Assembly (NCBI RefSeq): GCF_013337185.1
Contig: NZ_SWDE01000001.1
Span: 868,001-932,000, forward strand
DNA length: 64,000 bases
Origin: Serratia proteamaculans
Lineage (GTDB): Bacteria > Pseudomonadota > Gammaproteobacteria > Enterobacterales > Enterobacteriaceae
Direction: 5' to 3'
Made by a program: the position numbers and the translations under genes
Part shown: positions 56,634-64,000 of the stretch, piece after piece
Layout of the letters: each line of letters begins with the position of its first letter
Numbering within the stretch: the first letter of the stretch is position 1
Notes under the pieces: model-generated
Databases searched by the model: none
What the model was told of the DNA's origin: nothing
Seen by the model: the letters and a program-made list of their open reading frames with translations, nothing else

Positions 56634-58253
56634 ATGTCTTCAATCGCGATTACCCCACAAACACTGGCCCGTTACGGCATCCATCAGGCTACCGAAATCG
56701 TCCATAATCCAAGCTACGAGCAGCTGTTTACCGAAGAAACCCGTGCCGACCTGCCGGCACTGGAGCGCGGTACGCTGACCCGCCTGGGAGCGGTCAACGT
56801 CGATACCGGTGAATTCACCGGCCGTTCACCGAAAGATAAATACATTGTGCGTGACGACACCACGCGCGATACCGTCTGGTGGTCCGATAACGGCACCGGA
56901 AAAAACGACAACCAGCCGCTGTCGCCAGAAGTCTGGCAGCATCTGAAAACGCTGGTGGGTAACCAGCTTTCCGGCAAGCGCCTGTTTGTGGTGGACGCCT
57001 TCTGCGGCGCCAATGCCGACACCCGCCTGAAGGTGCGTTTCATCACCGAGGTGGCCTGGCAGGCGCACTTTGTCAAAAACATGTTTATCCGCCCGACGGA
57101 TGAAGAACTGCAGAATTTCGAACCGGACTTCGTAGTGATGAATGGGGCCAAATGCACCAACCCGGACTGGCAACAGCAGGGGCTGCATTCAGAAAACTTC
57201 GTTGCCTTTAACCTGACCGAGCGTATCCAGTTGATCGGCGGCACCTGGTACGGCGGCGAAATGAAGAAGGGCCTGTTCTCAATCATGAACTACCTGCTGC
57301 CGTTGCAGGGAATCGCCTCGATGCACTGTTCAGCCAACGTCGGCGAACAGGGTGACGTGGCGGTGTTCTTTGGCCTGTCCGGCACCGGTAAAACCACCCT
57401 CTCCACCGATCCCAAGCGTCAGTTGATCGGCGATGACGAACACGGCTGGGATCATGACGGCGTGTTCAACTTTGAAGGCGGCTGCTACGCCAAAACCATC
57501 AAGCTGTCGCCACAGGCCGAACCCGAGATCTATCAGGCCATCCGTCGCAACGCGCTGCTGGAAAACGTGCAGGTGCTGGCCGACGGCAGCATAGATTTCG
57601 ATGATGCCAGCAAGACTGAAAACACCCGCGTCTCCTACCCGATTGAACATATCGAAAACATCGTCAAGCCAGTGTCCAAGGCCGGCCATGCTAAGAAAAT
57701 CATTTTCCTGACCGCCGATGCCTTCGGGGTGTTGCCTCCGGTATCCCGCCTGACGCCAGAACAGACTCAGTACCACTTCCTGTCCGGCTTTACCGCCAAG
57801 CTGGCCGGTACAGAACGCGGCATTACCACGCCAACGCCCACCTTCTCCGCCTGTTTCGGCGCCGCGTTCCTGACGCTGCACCCGACGCAGTACGCCGAAG
57901 TGCTGGTGAAACGAATGGAAGCGGCCGGAGCCCAGGCCTATCTGGTGAATACCGGTTGGAACGGCAGCGGCAAGCGTATTTCCATCAAGGACACGCGCGG
58001 CATCATCGACGCCATTTTGAACGGTGAGATTGAACACGCCGAGACCTTCACCCTGCCTATCTTTGGCCTGGAAGTCCCGACCGCGCTGCCAGGAGTTGAC
58101 CCTTCCATCCTCGACCCGCGTAAAACTTATGCGGACGAATCACTGTGGCAGGAGAAAGCTCAGGATCTGGCACAGCGCTTTATCGATAACTTTGCCAAAT
58201 ACACCGTGACACCGGCGGGTGAAAAGCTGGTCAGCGCCGGCCCTAAACTTTAA
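56634..58253 (+). CDS. pckA: Phosphoenolpyruvate carboxykinase (ATP)
   Basis: Converts oxaloacetate and ATP to phosphoenolpyruvate, CO2 and ADP, the first step of gluconeogenesis from acids. Length is 539 residues, near E. coli's 540. Motifs are [11 protein letters not shown] (substrate Arg, about 62-72), the kinase-1a P-loop [11 protein letters not shown] (about 246-256), and [23 protein letters not shown] (metal and Asp site). AGGAAGTAGGAT precedes the ATG. The divergent 2-hydroxycarboxylate transporter fits a shared role in using C4/C6 acids. Confidence 0.97.
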   Translation: MSSIAITPQTLARYGIHQATEIVHNPSYEQLFTEETRADLPALERGTLTRLGAVNVDTGEFTGRSPKDKYIVRDDTTRDTVWWSDNGTGKNDNQPLSPEVWQHLKTLVGNQLSGKRLFVVDAFCGANADTRLKVRFITEVAWQAHFVKNMFIRPTDEELQNFEPDFVVMNGAKCTNPDWQQQGLHSENFVAFNLTERIQLIGGTWYGGEMKKGLFSIMNYLLPLQGIASMHCSANVGEQGDVAVFFGLSGTGKTTLSTDPKRQLIGDDEHGWDHDGVFNFEGGCYAKTIKLSPQAEPEIYQAIRRNALLENVQVLADGSIDFDDASKTENTRVSYPIEHIENIVKPVSKAGHAKKIIFLTADAFGVLPPVSRLTPEQTQYHFLSGFTAKLAGTERGITTPTPTFSACFGAAFLTLHPTQYAEVLVKRMEAAGAQAYLVNTGWNGSGKRISIKDTRGIIDAILNGEIEHAETFTLPIFGLEVPTALPGVDPSILDPRKTYADESLWQEKAQDLAQRFIDNFAKYTVTPAGEKLVSAGPKL

Positions 58254-58278
58254 GGCTGCAAGAGCTGATGGTTAAATG

Positions 58279-58337
58279 GTAGGGGCGCCGCATGCTGCGC
58301 CCACTTGCGTATTGGGACGAACATGTTCGTCCCCTAC
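58279..58337. repeat. 59-bp double-palindrome element with GTAGGGG/CCCCTAC ends
   Basis: The ends GTAGGGG (58279-58285) and CCCCTAC (58331-58337) are inverted repeats. Inside are two palindromes: GGGCGC...GCGCCC (58282-58301 region) and GGGACGAACATGTTCGTCCC (58314-58333), a perfect 20-bp palindrome. The shape resembles a short dispersed palindromic repeat or miniature element. It lies between pckA and its likely terminator. Confidence 0.55.
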
Positions 58338-58354
58338 GGCAGGTTTCAGCACTC

Positions 58355-58378
58355 AAGGGGCCAATCGGCCCCCTTTTT
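58355..58378 (+). terminator. Terminator of pckA
   Basis: AAGGGGCC-AATC-GGCCCCCTTTTT, a 6-bp GC stem followed by five T; it touches the end of the converging hydrolase gene. Confidence 0.85.
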
Positions 58379-59627
58379 ACGCCAGTTGCTGATCCAGATT
58401 GATCAGCGCCTGTGCCAGCACCCTGGCACCGTCAGCCAACTGTTGCTCGGTAATCGACTCTTCCGGGCAATGGCTGCGCCCGTTCAGACAGGGTATAAAC
58501 ACCATTCCTACCGGCCCGGTGGGTGCCATATACACCGCGTCATGCCCGGCACCGCTTGGCAAACGACGGCTGGCCAGCCCGAGCGATTGCGCCGCAGCGT
58601 CGATCGCCTGCATCACCCTTTCCGCACAGGCCGTGGGCCGTGCCCGACTGACATGCTGCAACTCCACCTGTAACCCCAGACTCTGCAAGCGTGGCAAACA
58701 GGTTTCCAGCAACAATTCAGGGAAACTGTCCAGCACCTGCTGACTGTCGCTACGCACCTCAAGCATCAGTTCCACCCGGCCCGGCACCGCATTAGGCACA
58801 TTGGGCGTCATGGCAATACGGCCCACGGTCGCCACCACATAGTGCGGATTACCGCTCTGCTGCGAGGCTGCCGCATGCGCCTGCTCGATCACCTGCGCCG
58901 CACCCACCAGCGCGTCGCGACGAATATCCATTGGCGTGGTACCGGAGTGATCCGGCTGGCCAATCACCGTTACCAAGACCCGGCGAATGCCGACAATGTG
59001 CGTCACCACGCCAATCGGCAATTGCTGACGCTCCAGTACCGGCCCCTGTTCGATATGCAACTCAACGTAAGCGGCGGTGCCACCGGGCAAGCGCAGTGGC
59101 TGGTTCAGTTTTTCCGGCTGAGCGCCGATTCGCGTCATCGCCTGCGCCAACGTTTCACCCTGCGCGTTCTTCGCCGCCAGCATGCCACTGTCCAGTTCAC
59201 CACAAAGCGCCCGGCTGCCGACGCAGGAAATGCCGTAATCGCTCGGCTCCTCGGACAGAAAATCGATCACCTCAAACGGATGCTGCAAACTGATCGCCTG
59301 CTGATGCAGGCTGTGGGCGATCTCAATCCCCGCCAACACGCCGATAATGCCATCAAAGCGGCCGCCGCCGACCACGGTATCGCAATGCGAACCGGTAACA
59401 ATCGGGGCCAAATCCTGGCGCAGCCCGGCGCGGCGGCCGATCAGATTGCCCCCCTCGTCCAGCGTCACCGTCAGCCCGGCCTGCTTCATTTGCTCCGCCA
59501 GCCACAGACGCGCTTCGCTGAACAACGGCGTAAAGGCACGACGCGTCCAGGGCACCTCCGGCAGTGTCATCTGCGCCAGATGATTAACCCTGGCCCACAA
59601 ACGCTCACTATTAATTAATTCGGTCAT
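58377..59627 (-). CDS. Zn-dependent N-carbamoyl-amino-acid hydrolase (M20 family)
   Basis: Amidohydrolase of the beta-ureidopropionase/allantoate amidohydrolase/L-carbamoylase group, 416 residues. Metal ligands are visible: His81 in TGSHCDTVVGGGRFDG, Asp92, Glu126/127 in FLSEEPSD, His191 in VELHIEQGPVLE, and the late GAGHDAVYMA His. The QPDHSGTTPMDIRRDAL lid block is typical. Its ATG overlaps the hydantoinase stop by 4 bases, so the two enzymes should act in series: ring opening, then carbamoyl removal. In this context the expected substrate is N-carbamoyl-L-glutamate. Allantoate hydrolysis cannot be excluded from sequence alone. Confidence 0.85.
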   Translation of the reverse strand: MTELINSERLWARVNHLAQMTLPEVPWTRRAFTPLFSEARLWLAEQMKQAGLTVTLDEGGNLIGRRAGLRQDLAPIVTGSHCDTVVGGGRFDGIIGVLAGIEIAHSLHQQAISLQHPFEVIDFLSEEPSDYGISCVGSRALCGELDSGMLAAKNAQGETLAQAMTRIGAQPEKLNQPLRLPGGTAAYVELHIEQGPVLERQQLPIGVVTHIVGIRRVLVTVIGQPDHSGTTPMDIRRDALVGAAQVIEQAHAAASQQSGNPHYVVATVGRIAMTPNVPNAVPGRVELMLEVRSDSQQVLDSFPELLLETCLPRLQSLGLQVELQHVSRARPTACAERVMQAIDAAAQSLGLASRRLPSGAGHDAVYMAPTGPVGMVFIPCLNGRSHCPEESITEQQLADGARVLAQALINLDQQLA

Positions 59628-61003
59628 TGGCCTTCCCCTTGAGCGGCATGCGGGCGCAGAAACTGGCCGGCACCCGGCGAATTAACAATCTGGCCGTTGG
59701 CGAATACCGCCTGGCCGCGACAATAGGTGGTTTCCACCCGCACGCTGAACTCCATCCCCTCAAAGGCGCTCCACTTCACCGCCGACAGGCTATTGGCCGG
59801 GTCAAAGCGGTAATGTTCAGGCTTCAAAATAACGAAGTCGGCATCCATGCCGATATCAAAGCTCCCTTTGCGATCGTCGAGCAAAAAATGGCGTGCCGGA
59901 TTGCGACACAGCAGTTGCGCCACGGTAGTCGGTGCGATGCCATGTTGCTCGCACCCGGTCCATAGGGCCGGTAACAACGTCTCCAGCCCCGGTCCGCCGG
60001 AGGCATTTTTGAACACGTTGGCGTCCCCTTTGCGTTCCAGCCCCCAGCTGACGTGGTCGGAAGAAACAAAAGTGCAGTTGCCCTGCGCAATATGGCTCCA
60101 CAGCAATTCGGTTTCCGCTTTCGGGCGGATCGGCGGGTAGTGCTTGGTCTTGGCACCAAACTGGCGCGTGTGCTGTTCGTGGTTCAGCATCAGATATTGC
60201 ACGCAGGTCTCAATGCTGACCGGATAGCCGGCTTGCTGATACATCCGGTACAGTTCGAAACCGCGTGAGGTGGAAACGTGAACCGCATGGGCACGCGCAC
60301 CGCTTTCTGCCCCCATCTCATAGATCAACGCCGTCGCCAAATTTTCGATCAGCGGCGTGTGGGCGCGCATAAATGCATCCCAACCGGTATCACCCGCTTC
60401 GGTCATCCGCTGGATATTCTTGCGCGTCAGTTCCTGCATCTGGTTGTGTACCGCGCAGGCCAGCCCGGTCGGGGCGATCAGTTGGAAGGCGTGCATCAGA
60501 TCGTCTTCATCTACCCGCGGGAAGCGGCCCGGCGTGGCTTCAAAGGTAGAGAACTTGAAGGCGCAGACCCCGCCCTCGATCAGACCCGCAGCGGCGTCAA
60601 AGCCGTAGGTGGAGTTCAGGGTGCCAAACAGCGCCACGTCGACATGACAGTCACGCTCTACCTCGGCAATTTTGGCCTCCAGCAGGGCGCGGCAGGCCAC
60701 CGGCTGCGGATCGTCATAAGGCATATCGACCATCACCGTAATGCCGCCCGCCGCTGCCGCCCGCGATGCCCAGCCCAGGCCTTCCTGGTTGGCCTGGCTA
60801 CCCGAATGCACCTGCCCGTCAATCACACCCGGCAGGATCCACTTGCCGCTGGCGTCGAGCACCTGTGCCGCCTCGGGGGCCTGCCCGCTGCCGCTGCCAA
60901 TGATTTTACCGCCGGCGATCGCCAGCCAGCCGTCAGGCGTCATCCGCTCGGCATCCACCAGGTTGCCCCTGACCACCAGCTCTGGCCGTTGACTCAAATT
61001 CAT
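59624..61003 (-). CDS. Hydantoinase/dihydropyrimidinase-like cyclic amidohydrolase
   Basis: Metal-dependent ring-opening amidohydrolase of the dihydropyrimidinase/allantoinase/dihydroorotase group, 459 residues. The carboxylated-Lys ligand is K150 in CAFKFSTFEATPGRFP; other ligands are H186 (AVHNQM), H242 (AVHVSTSRGF) and D316 (SSDHVSWGLERKGD). The first metal motif reads GVIDGQVHSG (60-69), so the usual first His of HxH is Gln64, a change also known in some dihydroorotase-like enzymes. It is the promoter-proximal gene of a two-gene operon. From context the best substrate guess is hydantoin-5-propionate. Confidence 0.82.
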   Translation of the reverse strand: MNLSQRPELVVRGNLVDAERMTPDGWLAIAGGKIIGSGSGQAPEAAQVLDASGKWILPGVIDGQVHSGSQANQEGLGWASRAAAAGGITVMVDMPYDDPQPVACRALLEAKIAEVERDCHVDVALFGTLNSTYGFDAAAGLIEGGVCAFKFSTFEATPGRFPRVDEDDLMHAFQLIAPTGLACAVHNQMQELTRKNIQRMTEAGDTGWDAFMRAHTPLIENLATALIYEMGAESGARAHAVHVSTSRGFELYRMYQQAGYPVSIETCVQYLMLNHEQHTRQFGAKTKHYPPIRPKAETELLWSHIAQGNCTFVSSDHVSWGLERKGDANVFKNASGGPGLETLLPALWTGCEQHGIAPTTVAQLLCRNPARHFLLDDRKGSFDIGMDADFVILKPEHYRFDPANSLSAVKWSAFEGMEFSVRVETTYCRGQAVFANGQIVNSPGAGQFLRPHAAQGEGQ

Positions 61004-61177
61004 AACGCCTCCCCTTATTTCAATTCGCCCAACAACTGCATAAACATGCAGGGTTATCAGCTTTTCAATCGGCCGGTTGTGCCGATACCAAGGCCAGTGT
61101 AGGGTGAGGCTGTCTATTCTGTCTTATGCTTGTTTATCACTCATGCATAACAAAATGTTAACCATTGTGGAGGGCAT
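61004..61177. promoter_or_regulatory. Divergent promoter region, hydantoinase operon and LysR gene
   Basis: A 174-base gap between divergent starts, holding one copy of the 31-bp shared element at 61133-61163. LysR regulators typically bind such gaps to control both themselves and the divergent operon. Confidence 0.6.
61133..61163 (-). promoter_or_regulatory. Candidate LysR operator, copy 1 (faces hydantoinase operon)
   Basis: Read on the minus strand it begins GGTTAACATTTTGTTAT and ends GTGATAAA. The palindrome TAACA-TTT-TGTTA fits the T-N11-A shape of LysR-type sites. It matches the copy at 62145-62175 in 26 of 31 positions, in blocks of 17 and 8 identical bases around a 6-base variable centre. 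Confidence 0.72.
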
Positions 61178-62074
61178 GTGCGTTTAAACCTCAAGCAAAT
61201 CGAAGTGTTCCGCGCCATCATGCTGACCGGTTCCATCAGCGGCGCCGCCAAACTACTGCATGTGTCGCAACCCGCGGTATCAAGATTGATCGCCTATACC
61301 GAGCAACGGTTAGGCCTGACCTTGTTTGAACGTATCAAGGGGCGGCTGTACCCAACGCCCGAGGCGCGCCATCTGTTTGTCGAGGTCAACTCGGTGTATC
61401 AGGGGGTGCAGCGGGTTAACGAAGTGGCCGAAGATTTGATCCAAAACCGTATGGGCCACCTGCGCATCGCCTGCAGCCCGAGCCTGGGCCAGGGCCTGAT
61501 CCCCAGCGCCATTGCCAGGTTCCATGCACAGTTGCCCGAGGCACGGGTGATCCTGCACACCATGATCCCGGACGTGTTGTTGCAGGCGGTACTGACGCAA
61601 CAGGTCGAACTGGGTGTGGCCTTTCTGCATGAAGGCCATCCGAATGTGCATTCGCGCCAGCTATACGAAAACCGGCTGGTGGTGGCGCTGCCTGCCACTC
61701 ACCCGCTGACCGCCAAAAATGTGATTAGCATCGAGGATTTAATCGACCAACCCTTTATCGGCTACGGCACCGAGATCCCGATTGGTCAACTGGTGCGCAA
61801 GCTGCTGGATGACGCCGATATGATCCTGCGCCCTACCGTTGAGGTGCAGCAGATCCACGTGGCCTGTGCGCTGGTACAGGCTGGGGTGGGTATCGCGCTG
61901 ATCGACGAAATCACCGCCAATGGCCCAGTGTGGACCAAAGTGGTTTTCCGGCCGATAGAACCCACCGCCAAAACGCCTATCAGCATCGTGCATGGTATGT
62001 ACGAGCCCCTGTCACGCCTGGCCCAGGCGTTTATCGCCACCCTGGAGTCGGTGCAGATCCACTGGTCGCGCTAA
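61178..62074 (+). CDS. LysR-family transcriptional regulator
   Basis: A 298-residue regulator with a GTG start and GGAGGG ribosome site; an overlapping ATG two bases earlier is out of frame. The winged HTH is at about 1-60 (LKQIEVFRAIMLTGSISGAAK followed by LHVSQPAVSRLI). The effector-binding domain covers about 90-295 (HLRIACSPSLGQGLIPSAI, VALPATHPLT, IHVACALVQAGVGIALID). Matching 31-bp elements flank the gene and face the enzyme operons on each side, so it is the likely activator of both. The inducer is unknown; a thiourocanate- or hydantoin-type intermediate would fit. Confidence 0.9.
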   Translation: MRLNLKQIEVFRAIMLTGSISGAAKLLHVSQPAVSRLIAYTEQRLGLTLFERIKGRLYPTPEARHLFVEVNSVYQGVQRVNEVAEDLIQNRMGHLRIACSPSLGQGLIPSAIARFHAQLPEARVILHTMIPDVLLQAVLTQQVELGVAFLHEGHPNVHSRQLYENRLVVALPATHPLTAKNVISIEDLIDQPFIGYGTEIPIGQLVRKLLDDADMILRPTVEVQQIHVACALVQAGVGIALIDEITANGPVWTKVVFRPIEPTAKTPISIVHGMYEPLSRLAQAFIATLESVQIHWSR

Positions 62075-62144
62075 GCGGTTTTACCGCTCTCTGTGGCGCC
62101 GCTCTCCGGCGTGATGACGCTATAACTCATTCACCTGCTCCATG

Positions 62145-62175
62145 GGTTAACATTTTGTTATACGCAGGTGATAAA
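62145..62175 (+). promoter_or_regulatory. Candidate LysR operator, copy 2 (faces DUF917-urocanase operon)
   Basis: Begins GGTTAACATTTTGTTAT and ends GTGATAAA, oriented toward the DUF917 gene exactly as copy 1 is oriented toward the hydantoinase gene. It lies 113 bases before the DUF917 ATG, within the 214-base gap after the LysR gene. Confidence 0.72.
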
Positions 62176-62288
62176 AAGTAATGCGACATTTTACCAGACC
62201 GCCCCCTAGTATCGAATTCCGGTAGCGCAACTATTCATAGATTATTCATTCAAGCGCAATCTCACCGATACTTTCAGGAGCACAGACC

Positions 62289-63380
62289 ATGGGGCGTGTT
62301 TTAACACTTAATGATGTGGAAGCCGCGGTAAAAGGCGGTTCGGTATTTGCCTGCGGCGGTGGCGGTTGGGTAGCCCACGGCCTGGAACTGGGCCGACTGG
62401 CGGTCACTATCGGCCGCCCGGAGCTGGTCAGCCTCGACGAATTGGCCGATGACGCCTGGATAGCCACCGCAGCAGCCATTGGGGCCCCCGGCGGCCTGAC
62501 CGACTGGCAGATGCTCGGCGTCGACTACGTCAAGGCGGTGCAACTGGTGCAGCAACAGCTGGGCGCCCCGATCGCCGGGCTGATAGTCGGCCAGAACGGC
62601 ATGTCCAGCACCCTCAACGGCTGGCTGCCTGCCGCCGTGCTCGGTTGCAAGGTAGTCGATGCAGTCGGCGATCTGCGCGCCCATCCGACCGGCGATATGG
62701 GCTCCATCGGCCTGGCTTCCAGCCCGCAGCCGATGATCCAGGCCGCCGTCGGCGGCAACCGCGCCAATAATGCCTATATCGAACTGGTGGTGAAAGGCGC
62801 CACGGCCAAAGTGTCGCCGGTACTGCGCAAGGCGGCCGACATGTCCGGCGGCTTTATCGCCAGCTGTCGCAACCCGATACCGGCCGCCTATGTGCGTCAA
62901 CACGCGGCACTGGGGGGCATCAGCCAGGCGATCTCATTGGGTGAAAGCATTCTGGCAGCGCGGGGCAACGGCGTGGTTGATACCATTTGCCGTCATACCG
63001 GGGGCCAGATTATTGGCAGTGGCGTGGTGGCTACCAACAGCCTGCGTTATACCGAAGAGGCGTTTGACGTCGGCATCGTGACCATTGGTCAGGGTAAGGA
63101 TCTGCGCCGCATCCATATCATGAACGAACATATGGCGGTGGAAGATGCACACGGTGAACGGATCGCCAGCTACCCGGACGTGATCACCACGCTCGACAAC
63201 GCCGGCAACCCGATCAGCGCCGGGCAACTGAAGCCCGGCATGGAAGTGGTGATTTTCCATATGCATCACTCGCAGTTCCCCCTCTCGTCATCGGTGACCG
63301 ATCCGGCGGTCTATCCTCCGGTGGAGAAAACCCTGGGGATCGATTTGCGCAGTTACCTGCCGGCAGGAGATGCCGCATGA
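62289..63380 (+). CDS. DUF917 protein, probable thiohydantoin desulfurase
   Basis: A 363-residue DUF917 family member with AGGAG before the ATG. The N-terminal domain opens MGRVLTLNDVEAAVKGGSVFACGGGGW and the middle has the HPTGDMGSIGLASSP stretch, both characteristic of the family. The family was long of unknown function; published work on ergothioneine catabolism describes a new enzyme type that desulfurises a thiohydantoin intermediate, and I recall DUF917 as that family. Between a hydantoinase-carbamoylase pair and a urocanase homologue, this assignment fits well. Catalytic residues cannot be named from sequence alone. Its stop overlaps the next start (ATGA). Confidence 0.75.
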   Translation: MGRVLTLNDVEAAVKGGSVFACGGGGWVAHGLELGRLAVTIGRPELVSLDELADDAWIATAAAIGAPGGLTDWQMLGVDYVKAVQLVQQQLGAPIAGLIVGQNGMSSTLNGWLPAAVLGCKVVDAVGDLRAHPTGDMGSIGLASSPQPMIQAAVGGNRANNAYIELVVKGATAKVSPVLRKAADMSGGFIASCRNPIPAAYVRQHAALGGISQAISLGESILAARGNGVVDTICRHTGGQIIGSGVVATNSLRYTEEAFDVGIVTIGQGKDLRRIHIMNEHMAVEDAHGERIASYPDVITTLDNAGNPISAGQLKPGMEVVIFHMHHSQFPLSSSVTDPAVYPPVEKTLGIDLRSYLPAGDAA

Positions 63381-64000
63381 AAAGAACCTTTGAGGTGACC
63401 TCTGGCAGCCAGCTGCGCTGCCTTGGCTGGCGGCAAGAGGCGCTGCTGCGCCTGCTGGAAAACGTGCTGGCGGTCGGTGAAAACCCGGATGAACTGGTGG
63501 TGTACGCCGCGCTGGGCCGTGCGGCGCGCGACTGGCCGTCACACGATGCCATCGTTCACGCGTTAAAAACCATGCGTGAAGACCAGACCCTGCTGGTGCA
63601 GTCCGGCAAGCCGATTGGCCTGCTGCAAACCCACGCCAACGCCCCGCTGGTGATCATGGCCAACTGCAATATGGTCGGCCAATGGGCGAAGGCGGAAAAC
63701 TTCTACCGCTGGGAAAAAGAGAACCTGATCTGCTGGGGCGGCCTGACCGCCGGAGACTGGCAATATATCGGTTCGCAAGGGGTGATCCAGGGCACCTATG
63801 AAATCTTCTCGCGCATTGCCGAGCGGCATTTCGACAACGATCTGCGCGGGCGCTTTATCCTTACCGCCGGTCTGGGTGGCATGGGTGGCGCTCAGCCGCT
63901 GGCAGGCACCCTGGCCAACGCGGCAATTCTGACCATCGAGGTCAATCAGGCCAGCATCGACAAACGGCTGAAAAACGGATTTTTGCAACACCAGGCGGCC
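63377..64000 (+). CDS. Urocanase-family hydratase, probable thiourocanate hydratase (5' part)
   Basis: Open to the window end: 208 codons of a protein normally near 550. It starts MKRTFEVTSGSQLRCLGWRQEA, 4 bases inside the DUF917 stop. Urocanase blocks are clear: NPDELVVYAALGRAARDW, LLVQSGKPIGLLQTH, YIGSQGVIQGTYEIF and LTAGLGGMGGAQPLAGTLA (the NAD-binding Gly-rich segment). It departs from HutU where that enzyme has YGQMTAGSWIYIG; here the sequence is WGGLTAGDWQYIG. No histidine-utilisation genes are near. This favours a relative acting on a modified urocanate over housekeeping HutU. Confidence 0.8.
   Translation, partial: MKRTFEVTSGSQLRCLGWRQEALLRLLENVLAVGENPDELVVYAALGRAARDWPSHDAIVHALKTMREDQTLLVQSGKPIGLLQTHANAPLVIMANCNMVGQWAKAENFYRWEKENLICWGGLTAGDWQYIGSQGVIQGTYEIFSRIAERHFDNDLRGRFILTAGLGGMGGAQPLAGTLANAAILTIEVNQASIDKRLKNGFLQHQAA

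Noticed and set aside
58377-61003. Allantoin utilisation (allantoinase plus allantoate amidohydrolase)
   Set aside because: The two enzymes alone would allow it, but no glyoxylate or ureidoglycolate genes are present, and the shared operator with DUF917 and a urocanase homologue points to a histidine-derived hydantoin substrate. Kept as an alternative in the gene entries.

Overview
The window looks like chromosome of a Serratia-type enterobacterium. The gene content and order of arnB, btuDEC, ihfA-pheTS-pheM-rplT-rpmI-infC-thrS, yniA/yniB/hxpB/ydjM/tcyP/kdgR/yebQ/htpX/prc/proQ/msrC/letAB/rsmF/yebV match the conserved enterobacterial backbone. A serralysin-type RTX metalloprotease and a membrane gluconate-dehydrogenase set point to Serratia within that group. 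Species was not determined. No tRNA, rRNA, CRISPR array, insertion sequence or prophage was seen.

Layout. 1-4,060: start of arnB with a PmrA-like box, vitamin B12 import genes btuD-btuE-btuC, a secreted DUF2502 protein and a tiny lipoprotein. 4,071-11,298: the translation cluster, all on the minus strand, with the pheM attenuation leader and an AUU-start infC. 11,679-20,396: a small membrane protein, marC, an iron-complex binding protein, a serine/threonine-type transporter, a three-subunit periplasmic gluconate-type dehydrogenase and the lytic transglycosylase emtA. 20,506-24,488: an orphan GhoS-like protein, then a Fur-box-preceded sitABCD metal transporter. 24,527-44,201: mostly conserved backbone genes, including a DUF308 membrane protein fused to a cysteine-hydrolase-like domain and an SOS-box ydjM. 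44,479-50,314: a complete archaic (Csu-type) chaperone-usher pilus operon inserted between rsmF and yebV. 50,452-54,495: yebV, a C39-like peptidase coupled to an ASCH protein, three tandem tiny membrane-protein genes, two small unknown proteins and a serralysin. 54,801-58,253: a 2-hydroxycarboxylate transporter divergent from pckA.

The most interesting region is 58,377-64,000. A hydantoinase-like enzyme and an N-carbamoyl-amino-acid hydrolase form one operon. Opposite them are a LysR regulator, a DUF917 protein and a urocanase-family protein cut by the window end. This enzyme set matches the published ergothioneine (thio-histidine) catabolic route: thiourocanate hydratase, thiohydantoin desulfurase, hydantoinase, carbamoyl-glutamate hydrolase, ending in glutamate. 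The first enzyme, an ergothionase of the histidase family, would lie just beyond the right edge. A 31-bp element, 26 of 31 bases identical in two copies, sits before both enzyme operons in the same orientation relative to each. It is a strong candidate LysR operator joining the two halves into one regulon.

All calls come from reading the sequence and remembered family knowledge. No database search was run.
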